Source: Sedimentibacter sp. | GTDB lineage: Bacteria > Bacillota > Clostridia > Tissierellales > Sedimentibacteraceae | Direction of reading: 5' to 3' | DNA length: 64,000 bases | NCBI GenBank assembly: GCA_018436705.1 | Contig: JAHDLA010000020.1 | Location: 98,013-162,012, forward strand | Shown: positions 41,060 through 48,782 of the stretch, piece after piece | Layout: each line of letters starts with the position of its first letter | Numbering within the stretch: position 1 is the stretch's first letter | Notes under the pieces: generated by a model | What the model saw: the letters and a program-made list of their open reading frames with translations, nothing else | Told to the model about the DNA's origin: nothing | Databases searched by the model: none | Program-made: the position numbers and the translations under genes

Positions 41060-42498
41060 AACCGGAGAAATCTAGGCCAGGCAGATTGTCTTGTCTTATG
41101 CTGGCTGCGGGAATATTCCTACTAACTTTAAGCCCCATCCTGGGAGCATCGCTTTGTGTCCACATGGCGGAGACTTACGGTCTGCATCAAACCCATAAGA
41201 TTACCGCTTCTTGGCAGAGAAGTGCCAGCTTTGCGGGGAAAAGTCCGCTTACTTTGGAAGAGATAAAGCAGCTGGCTCAATACCACATCTGTGACTACGA
41301 CTTGGCTTACGCTGCGGAGGTTTCGGCAACAGCCGTTTATCAGGAAAATGAGAGCCAGGTCAAGGTCTTGGGTGTCAATGACCGTTACCGGCAATTCCAT
41401 CACCTACCTTTAAAGACTGGTAGCTTCTTAACTTCCGGTCACGAAAACCGGCAGGTAGCCGTCATCGATCAAAAGCTGGCGGAGAGTCTTTTTGGGAACT
41501 GCCATGCTGTTGGTCTAGAGATTGAACTCTACGGGCGCAAGTTTTCTATTATCGGAATAATAGATAGTGACAGTTCCTTAAGCGGAATGCTGACTGCGCC
41601 GGAAACCGGTACAGTTTATCTGCCTGCGGCCAAGCTACTGGAGCTTGACCAAAATTCCGGAATAAGCTATCTGGAAGTGGAAACAAAAACTACCGGCACC
41701 ACGGGATCTAATACCGCCGTTTTGGAACAGGCCCTGACGGCAATTGGGCAAGACCCTGCCGAGTTTAAAATTACCGATTATACAATGGAGTTTCTTTTCT
41801 TGGAGCAAAAAAACCTCTTTCGCGATTTTCTTACTGGTATCGTTATTTTAGGTTTGCTTTGCGGTTTGTTAAGAAAAAAAATCCAAGATGTTGGCCATTT
41901 CCTACGCCAAAGGCTTCAGGAAAAATATATCCGGGAGATTCTTAAGGGGGACATAGGCGAACTGGTACTTCATATCGGCCTAGTATTTTTGCTTGTTGCG
42001 GGTATGCTGATTGTTTGGCAATTGATTAAATTTCCACTATATATAGGACCCGAAAATATCCCGGAGGAACTGATTGACCTTTCTTTTTGGGCCGATCTGC
42101 TGGAAAAGCGGATTCAAGGTTATTTCCAAGACGGTAAGTATTCGGCTTTTCCTGGGGAAGCTCAGTTGGTTCTTCTGCAGATGATCCAGAACTGGAATGT
42201 TTCTTTAAGTCTTTTCTTGGGCTGGCCGCTTTTTGCTTTGGGTCTAAAAATGTCTAAGGAAAGTTTTCATAAAACCGCACTCTTTTCCTGCGCCTGTCTG
42301 GTTACTGCTATAGCTCTGGGACTTTCTATCCAACTGGCAGTCCAAATGCCTTTAGCGGCAGGGGGCAAGGGAGTATTGTTGGTATTTAGCGCTGTTTTTT
42401 TAAGTGTATGTTTTAAAGGTGGCGGTGCTAGTTCCTCCGGTTTATGCGAAAAAGGCGGCAGGGGTTTCAGGGGGACAGGAACCAAAACCGATCCCTAA
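41056..42498 (+). CDS. MacB/FtsX-like membrane protein (atypical)
   Basis: 480 residues from TTG 41056 (AAGGAGG seven bases upstream), overlapping the adaptor stop. TM1 (about 12-35) and a large extracytoplasmic domain of MacB-PCD type (about 45-255; YAAEVSATAVYQENESQVKV, then GVNDRYRQFHHLPLKTGSFL, VAVIDQKLAESLFG) are normal. The C-terminal half is not: in place of the three helices and conserved FtsX core there is IVILGLLCGLLRKKI, a charged stretch and several scattered helices, ending in a Gly/Ser-rich tail. It may be a divergent or decayed FtsX permease. No cognate MacB ATPase is present; the ATPase that follows is of sugar type. Confidence 0.65.
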   Translation: MKPEKSRPGRLSCLMLAAGIFLLTLSPILGASLCVHMAETYGLHQTHKITASWQRSASFAGKSPLTLEEIKQLAQYHICDYDLAYAAEVSATAVYQENESQVKVLGVNDRYRQFHHLPLKTGSFLTSGHENRQVAVIDQKLAESLFGNCHAVGLEIELYGRKFSIIGIIDSDSSLSGMLTAPETGTVYLPAAKLLELDQNSGISYLEVETKTTGTTGSNTAVLEQALTAIGQDPAEFKITDYTMEFLFLEQKNLFRDFLTGIVILGLLCGLLRKKIQDVGHFLRQRLQEKYIREILKGDIGELVLHIGLVFLLVAGMLIVWQLIKFPLYIGPENIPEELIDLSFWADLLEKRIQGYFQDGKYSAFPGEAQLVLLQMIQNWNVSLSLFLGWPLFALGLKMSKESFHKTALFSCACLVTAIALGLSIQLAVQMPLAAGGKGVLLVFSAVFLSVCFKGGGASSSGLCEKGGRGFRGTGTKTDP

Positions 42499-42539
42499 AC
42501 AGATTTGGTTCTGAAATAATATAAGGAGTTGAAAAGTAA

Positions 42540-43667
42540 ATGGCCGGTTTAGTGCTAAGAAATATTTCAAAAGTTTATCCAGGCGGTTTTACCGCGGTTA
42601 AAGATCTTTCCCTAGAGATCAAGGATAAAGAATTCCTTGTTCTGGTAGGCCCCTCCGGTTGCGGAAAAACAACGACTTTAAGAATGATTGCCGGGTTGGA
42701 GGATATTTCCGCCGGTGAACTCTATATCGGTGATAGACTGGTTAATGCTGTCTCTCCCAAAGACCGGGACATTGCCATGGTATTTCAAAACTATGCGCTT
42801 TACCCTCACCTGTCGGTCTATGACAACATGGCCTTTGGGCTTAAATTAAGAAAGACCCCCAAAGGGGAGATCAGGCAACATGTGCTGGAAGCCGCACATA
42901 TTTTGGACCTGGAAGGCTTGCTGGAGCGTAAGCCAAAAGAGCTTTCCGGCGGTCAGTGCCAGAGGGTGGCTTTAGGCCGGGCCATGGTAAGAAAGCCTAA
43001 AGTCTTCCTGATGGATGAGCCCTTGTCTAACCTTGATGCCCAGTTAAGGACACAGATGAGGATCGAAATCGCCAAGCTCCATAAAAATCTGGAGACAACC
43101 TTTATTTACGTGACCCATGATCAAACCGAAGCCATAACCATGGGTACCCGCATTGTGGTTATGAAAGACGGACTCGTGCAGCAAATCGACAGTCCGCAGC
43201 ACCTTTACAACTATCCGGCTAATATGTTTGTCGCTGGTTTTATCGGTAATCCCAAAATGAACTTCTTGGAGGCACAGATTATAGAACAAAGAAATGCCGT
43301 CTTTGCCAGACTGGGTGATTTTTTCCTGCCCGTTCCGGCGACAAGGGTGTCAGCTCTCAAAAAGAAGGGATATTTGGGCAGGAAAGTCATTTTGGGAATC
43401 AGATCGGAACATCTTGCCGCAGTTAACGCGGCGGAAGTTTTACCAGGTCGTTATTCAGAGCCAACACTACCCGGAAGGTTGGTGTTTACCGAATTAAGAG
43501 GGGCGGAGACCTATCAATACATTCAGCTCAACGGTCAAGAGGTAGTTGCTAGGGCTGAATCGGAACACCAGGCTGAAGACGGGCAGGAAATGAAGGTTAA
43601 TTTGAAAATGGACAAAGTGCATCTTTTTGATCCAGAAAGGGGGGTGAATATTGAAGATAGAGATTAG
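42540..43667 (+). CDS. ABC transporter ATPase, sugar type (MalK/UgpC/MsmX)
   Basis: 375 residues. Walker [11 protein letters not shown]-loop [13 protein letters not shown], signature [19 protein letters not shown], Walker [13 protein letters not shown], switch VTHDQTEA, and a C-terminal TOBE regulatory domain (about 240-370). It would energise the two CUT1 permeases at the start of the operon. It is separated from the binding-protein gene by a group II intron remnant. Confidence 0.95.
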   Translation: MAGLVLRNISKVYPGGFTAVKDLSLEIKDKEFLVLVGPSGCGKTTTLRMIAGLEDISAGELYIGDRLVNAVSPKDRDIAMVFQNYALYPHLSVYDNMAFGLKLRKTPKGEIRQHVLEAAHILDLEGLLERKPKELSGGQCQRVALGRAMVRKPKVFLMDEPLSNLDAQLRTQMRIEIAKLHKNLETTFIYVTHDQTEAITMGTRIVVMKDGLVQQIDSPQHLYNYPANMFVAGFIGNPKMNFLEAQIIEQRNAVFARLGDFFLPVPATRVSALKKKGYLGRKVILGIRSEHLAAVNAAEVLPGRYSEPTLPGRLVFTELRGAETYQYIQLNGQEVVARAESEHQAEDGQEMKVNLKMDKVHLFDPERGVNIEDRD

Positions 43668-43689
43668 GAGGATGTCCCGACAATTAACA

Positions 43690-43980
43690 GGGACGCCCGA
43701 TTGGGAGACGGCTTGATGGTGAAAGTCTGTTATGGGGTTGGTAGTAGCAACCATTAGCTAAAGACAAGGGTGCCCATCGTGAGGTGGAATCTGAAGGAAG
43801 TCAGAGGCAAAGTCTCGGCCTGAGGAACACGAACCAAATATAAGGCTGTTTACACTGGATAAGTTTGCAACCCAAAACAAAGTTCAATACTACCCGAAGT
43901 GTATGCAGTAAATTTGGCAGATTGATTAATTATCTCCTACTCGATTAGTTTAGAAAATCTTAAAGCGAAGTAGAACACTT
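43690..43980 (+). mobile_element. Group II intron remnant (5' part / domain I), no reverse transcriptase
   Basis: The 336 bases between the ATPase and binding-protein genes contain strings typical of domain I of bacterial group II introns: GACGCCCGATTGGGAGACGG, then GGTGAAAGTCTGTTATGGGG, GGGTGCCCATCGTGAGGTGG, AATCTGAAGGAAGTCAGAGG, CTCGGCCTGAGGAACACGAA and CAATACTACCCGAAGTGTAT. The usual 5' GTGCG boundary is degenerate. There is no intron-encoded protein and no visible domain V, so it is a truncated, inactive fragment in the sense direction. The right boundary is approximate. Confidence 0.75.
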
Positions 43981-44004
43981 AAATTATCCGAAAGAGGTGT
44001 ATAA

Positions 44005-45456
44005 ATGCTTAAAAATATTCAGTTAATGTTTAGAAGTAAAAATAGACTTAATTTAATTCTCATCCTGGGACTGGCTATTCTCCTGGGGCTGTTTACCTCA
44101 GGGTGTGGTAATACCGAGGTTGTTGAAACAACAGAAGACAGTAATTCCCTGACTATTTCAGTGGTGAGCAAAGACATGTACCTGGATACTGCCGTCAAAA
44201 AATTCGAGGAGCTCCATCCGGGCTTAAAGGTTAATATCGAGGAATACACTTCCAATCCCTTGCCCACATCCTCAGAAAATAATACTATGGTCAGCATGAA
44301 AGTTACTCCGGTCGATATTGAAAAGTATGTAACTGCGGTTAATACCCAGCTCATGTCCGGGCAGGGCAGCGATATTCTATTGTTGGATAACCTGCCTTAT
44401 GAAACCTATGCAGATAAAGGTCTGCTGGCGGATATCGGTCAAATGATGCAAGAGGATCAAAGCTTTGATAGTAGCAAATACTATCAAAATGTTCTGGAAG
44501 CTGTAAAATATAAGGGTAATCTCTATGGGCTGCCAACGAGTTTCAGTATTAATATGCTGGTTGCCGACAAGAAGCTGCTGGAAAATTCCCAAGCGGAAAT
44601 AGATGATAATACCTGGAACTGGGACGATTTTGTGCAAGTTGCGGAAAAAATTATTCAGGATAATCCAAATGGCGAGGAACTATATGCCATGGCCGGAATG
44701 GATGAAAAAGGCCTGATCACGTCTCTGGTAGAAGAAAACTATAGCAAGCTGGTAGATGAGGAGAACAAAACAGCCGATTTCACTGGCCAAAAATTTCTGG
44801 ACTTGCTTAACTTATCCAAATATCTGATTGACAACAAACTGGTCAATACGGATACCTCCAATGCCATCGTAACAGACCTGGCCTCCCGGGGTAGCCTTAT
44901 TTTTAATGTCACCCCCTTAAGAGGATTGATGGGCATGCTAATGATCAACTCGACTTTCGGTGGAGAAGTCGAGCTCCTTAAGCCCCCTGGAAATGAAGGA
45001 AAATTGTCCTTTGCCACAAACGCCATGTATGGTATTAACAACCACTCGCCCAATAAGGAATTGGCCTGGGAATTCCTGAAATTCCTGGTATCCGACGAGA
45101 TGATGGGCCAAAGTACACTCATGGGAATGCCGCTGAATAAGATTGTATTTCCCCAACTTGCCCAAAAAGCCATGGAGATGTCCCAAAAGGGCGGAGGTCG
45201 GATAGCCATGAAAGGACTGAAAGATTCTAATACTGGCAGCAGCCAGGCCCAGCCTATCCAGATACAACTTCTAACCCAAGAAGACATTGATTATCTTGAA
45301 AATCTTCTGCCTCAAGCCAATGTTTATAATGGGACAAATCAGAATATTATTGCTATTGTCCAAGAAGAGACGGCGACCTTCTTTACCGGACAAAAGACTG
45401 CGGAATTAACTGCTCAATTAATTCAAGATAGGGTAAACACTTATTTAAATGAATAA
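44005..45456 (+). CDS. ABC transporter substrate-binding lipoprotein, sugar type
   Basis: 483 residues. The signal peptide (about 14-34) ends in the lipobox LFTSGC. A family 1 extracellular solute-binding fold follows, with LDTAVKKFEELHPGLKVNIE, YADKGLLADIGQMMQEDQSF, YKGNLYGLPTSFSINMLVAD and, later, NKELAWEFLKFLVSDEMMGQ. It supplies substrate to the CUT1 permeases. The ribosome site is AAAGAGGTG. It is the last gene of the operon, now downstream of the intron remnant. Confidence 0.93.
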   Translation: MLKNIQLMFRSKNRLNLILILGLAILLGLFTSGCGNTEVVETTEDSNSLTISVVSKDMYLDTAVKKFEELHPGLKVNIEEYTSNPLPTSSENNTMVSMKVTPVDIEKYVTAVNTQLMSGQGSDILLLDNLPYETYADKGLLADIGQMMQEDQSFDSSKYYQNVLEAVKYKGNLYGLPTSFSINMLVADKKLLENSQAEIDDNTWNWDDFVQVAEKIIQDNPNGEELYAMAGMDEKGLITSLVEENYSKLVDEENKTADFTGQKFLDLLNLSKYLIDNKLVNTDTSNAIVTDLASRGSLIFNVTPLRGLMGMLMINSTFGGEVELLKPPGNEGKLSFATNAMYGINNHSPNKELAWEFLKFLVSDEMMGQSTLMGMPLNKIVFPQLAQKAMEMSQKGGGRIAMKGLKDSNTGSSQAQPIQIQLLTQEDIDYLENLLPQANVYNGTNQNIIAIVQEETATFFTGQKTAELTAQLIQDRVNTYLNE

Positions 45457-45542
45457 ATGGATGCAATAAGCTACTAAACCAGATGCATAATGGAAAATGG
45501 CCCTAGGTTATGAAAAGCGGCATTTTTTAACGGTTCTACTCC

Positions 45543-45776
45543 ATGACGATTGCGCGTTCAGTCGCGCTGTGGGGGCATGTGTTTACCTCACTGATATCCA
45601 ATGCGATTTCAGTTGTCGTCATCATTCTTGTAGCGCTCATTATGGACGCGATCCGCGCACTGCTTGCGAAGCAGCCTGTCGGTAATGATATTTGGATTGC
45701 GCTCACATGGTGCTTGGGTATTCTTATTGTTGCATACCTCTTTGCTATAAGGGCTTATAAGCGCAAAGTGGCGTAA
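45543..45776 (+). pseudogene. ABC-2 type (DrrB-like) permease with internal deletion
   Basis: 77 codons join two distant parts of a DrrB-type multidrug permease. MTIARSVALWGHVFTSLISN, ending ISVVVIILVALIM, belongs to the middle of the N-terminal half. DAIRALLAKQPVGNDIWIAL, then TWCLGILIVAYLFAIRAYKR, is the normal C-terminus. About 110 residues between them are absent. Just upstream, GIF-stop-RFYS continues the same frame with a stop where an Asp codon is expected, so the N-terminus is broken as well. The higher G+C matches the island on its left. Confidence 0.78.
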
Positions 45777-45906
45777 TGTTTGCAGACATTAAAATGATAG
45801 TGGTCAACGAAAACATCAAGTAAGGGAATGGTAGAGTGTTTAAAATACGAGTGGATTATGTGGCAACGACCTTTTAGTAATTCCTTTTTGATATAGTTAA
45901 ATATTT

Positions 45907-45952
45907 AAAAATAGGTTATGTTTTTCGTTACCGAAAACTTAGCCTATTTTTT
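45907..45952 (+). terminator. Rho-independent terminator
   Basis: AAAATAGGTTATGTTTTTCG (45907-45926) pairs with CGAAAACTTAGCCTATTTT (45932-45950) with few mismatches, followed by TT. It lies 130 bases after the ABC-2 fragment. Confidence 0.7.
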
Positions 45953-46039
45953 ATGCCCAAAAACAATAAAGAAGGGAAATGATCACAATGTCAAAATTAT
46001 TTGTGCGGCACAAGGTTACAGGAGTTTAAAAATTAACTG

Positions 46040-46067
46040 TTGACAAAAAAATTAAATATGTTATGAT
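46040..46067 (+). promoter_or_regulatory. Sigma-A promoter
   Basis: TTGACA (46040-46045), 16 bases, TATGAT (46062-46067). It drives the truncated small ORF and probably the amidohydrolase gene. Confidence 0.72.
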
Positions 46068-46099
46068 ATGACTATCAGTCATATGACTCATAGTCATAT
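46066..46099. promoter_or_regulatory. Two overlapping perfect 19-bp palindromes, TetR-type operator
   Basis: ATATGACT-ATC-AGTCATAT at 46066-46084 and ATATGACT-CAT-AGTCATAT at 46081-46099 share four bases; the centres are 15 bp apart. They begin within the -10 box, so a bound protein would block transcription. The form suits a TetR-family repressor binding as a pair of dimers. No intact repressor gene is adjacent. Confidence 0.75.
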
Positions 46100-46104
46100 A
46101 GAGA

Positions 46105-46224
46105 GTGAAACCTATTTTCTTTAGTAAACGGTTAAAATCTAAGTTCATAAAATCAAAAGAATGTATTAAGGATACAATTGAAGAAATGATAAGCATTATT
46201 GAAAATGAAATAAAAAGGAGCTGA
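46105..46224 (+). pseudogene. Small ORF, possibly the tail of a lost regulator gene
   Basis: GTG 46105 to TGA 46222 encodes MKPIFFSKRLKSKFIKSKEC, then IKDTIEEMISIIENEIKRS. It is basic and helical, like the C-terminal helix of a TetR or MarR protein. It lies where the autoregulated repressor gene should be, immediately after the double operator, and its stop overlaps the ribosome site of the next gene. I suspect an internal deletion of the regulator gene; a genuine 39-residue peptide is possible. Confidence 0.4.
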
Positions 46225-46228
46225 TTAT

Positions 46229-47266
46229 ATGTATTCCTCATATGAAGACTTAGTTTATAAAGAAAAATATCTTAAGTTAAATGAATGTGGCGAATTAGTT
46301 ATCGACTATCCAGATAAATTAAAGATAATTGATTTCCATAGTCATTTATCAAACTTATTCCCAGGTAAACAAAATGATCCAACAAATAAGGGAACTAAAA
46401 TCAAGTATCTTACAGTTCCTCCAATAGAAGCTTTAGACCTAAAAGAGTCATACTGGACTAACTTAGATTACCTTAATAAAAAATATAGTGGTTTTGCTTC
46501 AGTTATGAAATTTTGTATAGACGGCATTAAAATATTTAACGACATGGTTAAGGGTGGTACTTTTGATAATTATTTTATTTCTCAACAAAACAATATGATA
46601 AATAAGAGTGTAATTTTACCTATAAGTACTGCAAAATCAGATAGATCAATGAATGCAATTAATGCAGCTAAACAGTATCCAGACAGGCTAATTCCTTTTT
46701 GTTCAGTGCATCCTCTTGATCCTGAAATCAGTAAAAAGATATATCACTATAAAGAATTAGGAGCAAAAGGTTTTAAATTAAAGGTTACAGATATTGAGAT
46801 GAAAGATAAGCTTAATACAATTGTAGAGTTACTAAAGATTTGTCATGATGCTAAGCTCCCTGTACTATTTCATACTGGTGCTGCATTTAAAACAGAAGGA
46901 ACAAAGATTTCAGGGATGATGAAAAAGATGTTAAATTCAACGAGAGTAGAACTGTATGGAGAGTTATTAGAAAAATTACCAAAAGACCTAATTTTTATAT
47001 TTGGTCATAGTGGTATTCAGGAATATGAGCTAGTGGCAAAATATATGAAGGCTTATCCATCAACCTATGCTGAAGTATCAACCCAATCAGAAGGAAGTAT
47101 TAGATATTTAATAAATGAGGTTGGATCAGAAAGAATACTATTTGGTACTGATTGGCCAGCGTTACCTCAAGCAATAACGTTATCAAGAGTATTACTTGCT
47201 ACAGAAGGGAATATACAGGCAAGAGATAATATTTTATATAAAAATGCAGAAAAACTTTTAGGGTAA
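46229..47266 (+). CDS. Amidohydrolase family protein (amidohydrolase_2 / TIM-barrel)
   Basis: 345 residues of the amidohydrolase-2 (PF04909) type. The metal-site motif at the start is KIIDFHSHLSNLFPGK; then come LIPFCSVHPLDPEISKKIYH, LPVLFHTGAAF, DLIFIFGHSGIQE and the C-terminal ILFGTDWP aspartate. Members hydrolyse or decarboxylate small organic acids with a Zn or Mn ion. The ribosome site is AAAAGGAG. It is followed after 65 bases by an alpha/beta hydrolase, so both may act in one degradative route. Substrate unknown. Confidence 0.9.
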   Translation: MYSSYEDLVYKEKYLKLNECGELVIDYPDKLKIIDFHSHLSNLFPGKQNDPTNKGTKIKYLTVPPIEALDLKESYWTNLDYLNKKYSGFASVMKFCIDGIKIFNDMVKGGTFDNYFISQQNNMINKSVILPISTAKSDRSMNAINAAKQYPDRLIPFCSVHPLDPEISKKIYHYKELGAKGFKLKVTDIEMKDKLNTIVELLKICHDAKLPVLFHTGAAFKTEGTKISGMMKKMLNSTRVELYGELLEKLPKDLIFIFGHSGIQEYELVAKYMKAYPSTYAEVSTQSEGSIRYLINEVGSERILFGTDWPALPQAITLSRVLLATEGNIQARDNILYKNAEKLLG

Positions 47267-47331
47267 AGTGTTAAATAAACATCCAATGGTAGTTATAGTA
47301 TTAACATTAATTTAAAAGGAGAATTTGTCTT

Positions 47332-48543
47332 ATGTTTGGAAATCTTAAAGAACTACCGAAACCAGTAGGTGCATATACAGTTGGAATAACGCATATGGAC
47401 TTTATAGATGGGGATAGAAAACAAGTTTTTGAATTCGAAGAGACAGAAGCATCTCGAGAGATACCAATAACAATCTTTTATCCATCAGATAGTACCGAAG
47501 GCAATGATACGGCACCATATGCTTTTCCAGGAGCTTTAGAAGGCATTCATAAGTTAACGCATGGTTTCTGGTCAAAGAATATGTCAAAGTTAAAAACTAG
47601 AGTATATGAAAATGTTTCTGTTTCAAAAAAGAAAGAAAAATTTCCTGTCATCTTTTTCAATCATGGCTATTTTGCCTACGAGATGCAAAGTACAATTTTA
47701 TGTTCTGATCTGGCAAGTCTTGGGTATATAGTCATTTCTGTTGGACATCCTTATGAAGCATCAGGTATAAGGTATATGGATGGGAGAATTGTAAAACTAC
47801 ACAAAAGCAATATTAAAAGGTTCAACAGTTCTACCAATAAAGAATACAAAAAAATAATATTTAAGGAACTAGTTAAAAAAAAGGAATGGTATTCAGATGA
47901 AAAGTCTATGGAGTTAGCTTCAATTCTTTTTCAGAAAATAGGCGTTGAATTATCTAAAAGCACTAAAATATGGGCTGATGATACTATTTTTATTGCAGAT
48001 CAATTAGAAAATATTAATACTGGAAAAATTGATACTATATTCAAAGGTAAATTACAATTAGATTTAGGATTTGGAATTACTGGCCATTCAGTAGGTGGTG
48101 CTACATCGACTCAAGTATGCTATGATGATAAAAGATTTGTTTGCGGAATTAATATAGATGGTGGAACTTGGGGAGATTATATGTATAAAGATATTAATAC
48201 GCCATTCATGGTCCTTGCTTCAAAAATAATTCAAAATTTATGTAGGACTACTTTCATATATAATTCTGAAGATTCCTACTTGGTCCTTATCGATAAAACA
48301 GCTCATTGGGGATTCTGTGATGTATGCTTTGCTTCTAGGCAAGCTATTCTTAATGGTAATATGGTTGGATTTAGAGAAAAATATGAGTTCAGAAAAATTA
48401 TTACTGATTTTCATGCTGCATTTTTTAATAAATATCTATTGGGGGATAAAAATGTTAAATTTAACGAATTAATTTTTACTGATATTGAACTTATGGAAAA
48501 ATTAAAGAATAGTAAAAAATGCTGCAAACAGAAGTCAACTTAG
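47332..48543 (+). CDS. Alpha/beta hydrolase, platelet-activating-factor-acetylhydrolase-like
   Basis: 403 residues, no signal peptide. It has PAF-acetylhydrolase/dienelactone-hydrolase features: EIPITIFYPSDS early, the oxyanion region KFPVIFFNHGYFAYEMQSTI, and LGYIVISVGHPYEASG. The nucleophile elbow is GITGHSVGGATSTQ, then FVCGINIDGGTWGD (acid) and a late His in DKTAHWGFCD. It is an esterase or lipase-type enzyme. It lies in the same direction after the amidohydrolase with an AAAGGAGAA ribosome site, probably co-transcribed. Confidence 0.85.
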   Translation: MFGNLKELPKPVGAYTVGITHMDFIDGDRKQVFEFEETEASREIPITIFYPSDSTEGNDTAPYAFPGALEGIHKLTHGFWSKNMSKLKTRVYENVSVSKKKEKFPVIFFNHGYFAYEMQSTILCSDLASLGYIVISVGHPYEASGIRYMDGRIVKLHKSNIKRFNSSTNKEYKKIIFKELVKKKEWYSDEKSMELASILFQKIGVELSKSTKIWADDTIFIADQLENINTGKIDTIFKGKLQLDLGFGITGHSVGGATSTQVCYDDKRFVCGINIDGGTWGDYMYKDINTPFMVLASKIIQNLCRTTFIYNSEDSYLVLIDKTAHWGFCDVCFASRQAILNGNMVGFREKYEFRKIITDFHAAFFNKYLLGDKNVKFNELIFTDIELMEKLKNSKKCCKQKST

Positions 48544-48679
48544 CACATGAAATTTTTGGAGTATAAATAATAATGGACATATGGTGCCAGGTTAAATGAA
48601 GAGTTCTTTTTTATTTTATATAAATACTTGAATTTTAAAAATGCTATTTTGGATATAATTCTATTTGATATAAGGGCAG

Positions 48680-48739
48680 ATGAATAATAATCACATTCTG
48701 TCCTTTTGCTGTATCAGAATTAAATTGAATTGTTTATAA
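48680..48739 (+). CDS. Possible leader peptide before the ribosomal protection gene
   Basis: ATG 48680 to TAA 48737 encodes MNNNHILSFCCIRIKLNCL. The DNA around it can fold (GGGCAGATG with CATTCTGTCC, then TTTTG), as in leaders of tet ribosomal protection genes, where a short peptide and terminator control expression. The ribosome site (TAAGGG) is close to the ATG, so translation is uncertain. Confidence 0.35.
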   Translation: MNNNHILSFCCIRIKLNCL

Positions 48740-48782
48740 ACATGTTGTAAAATGTTATTTATCAGATGAAAAAGGAGTTACT

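Noticed and set aside
44739..45287. Leftward ORF of 182 codons within the binding-protein gene
   Set aside because: Length is due to the higher G+C of this island; no ribosome site, and it is antisense to a complete family member.
46026..46241. Leftward 71-codon membrane-like ORF
   Set aside because: It covers the promoter, double operator and ribosome site of the amidohydrolase gene; the hydrophobic reading is the complement of AT-rich control DNA.
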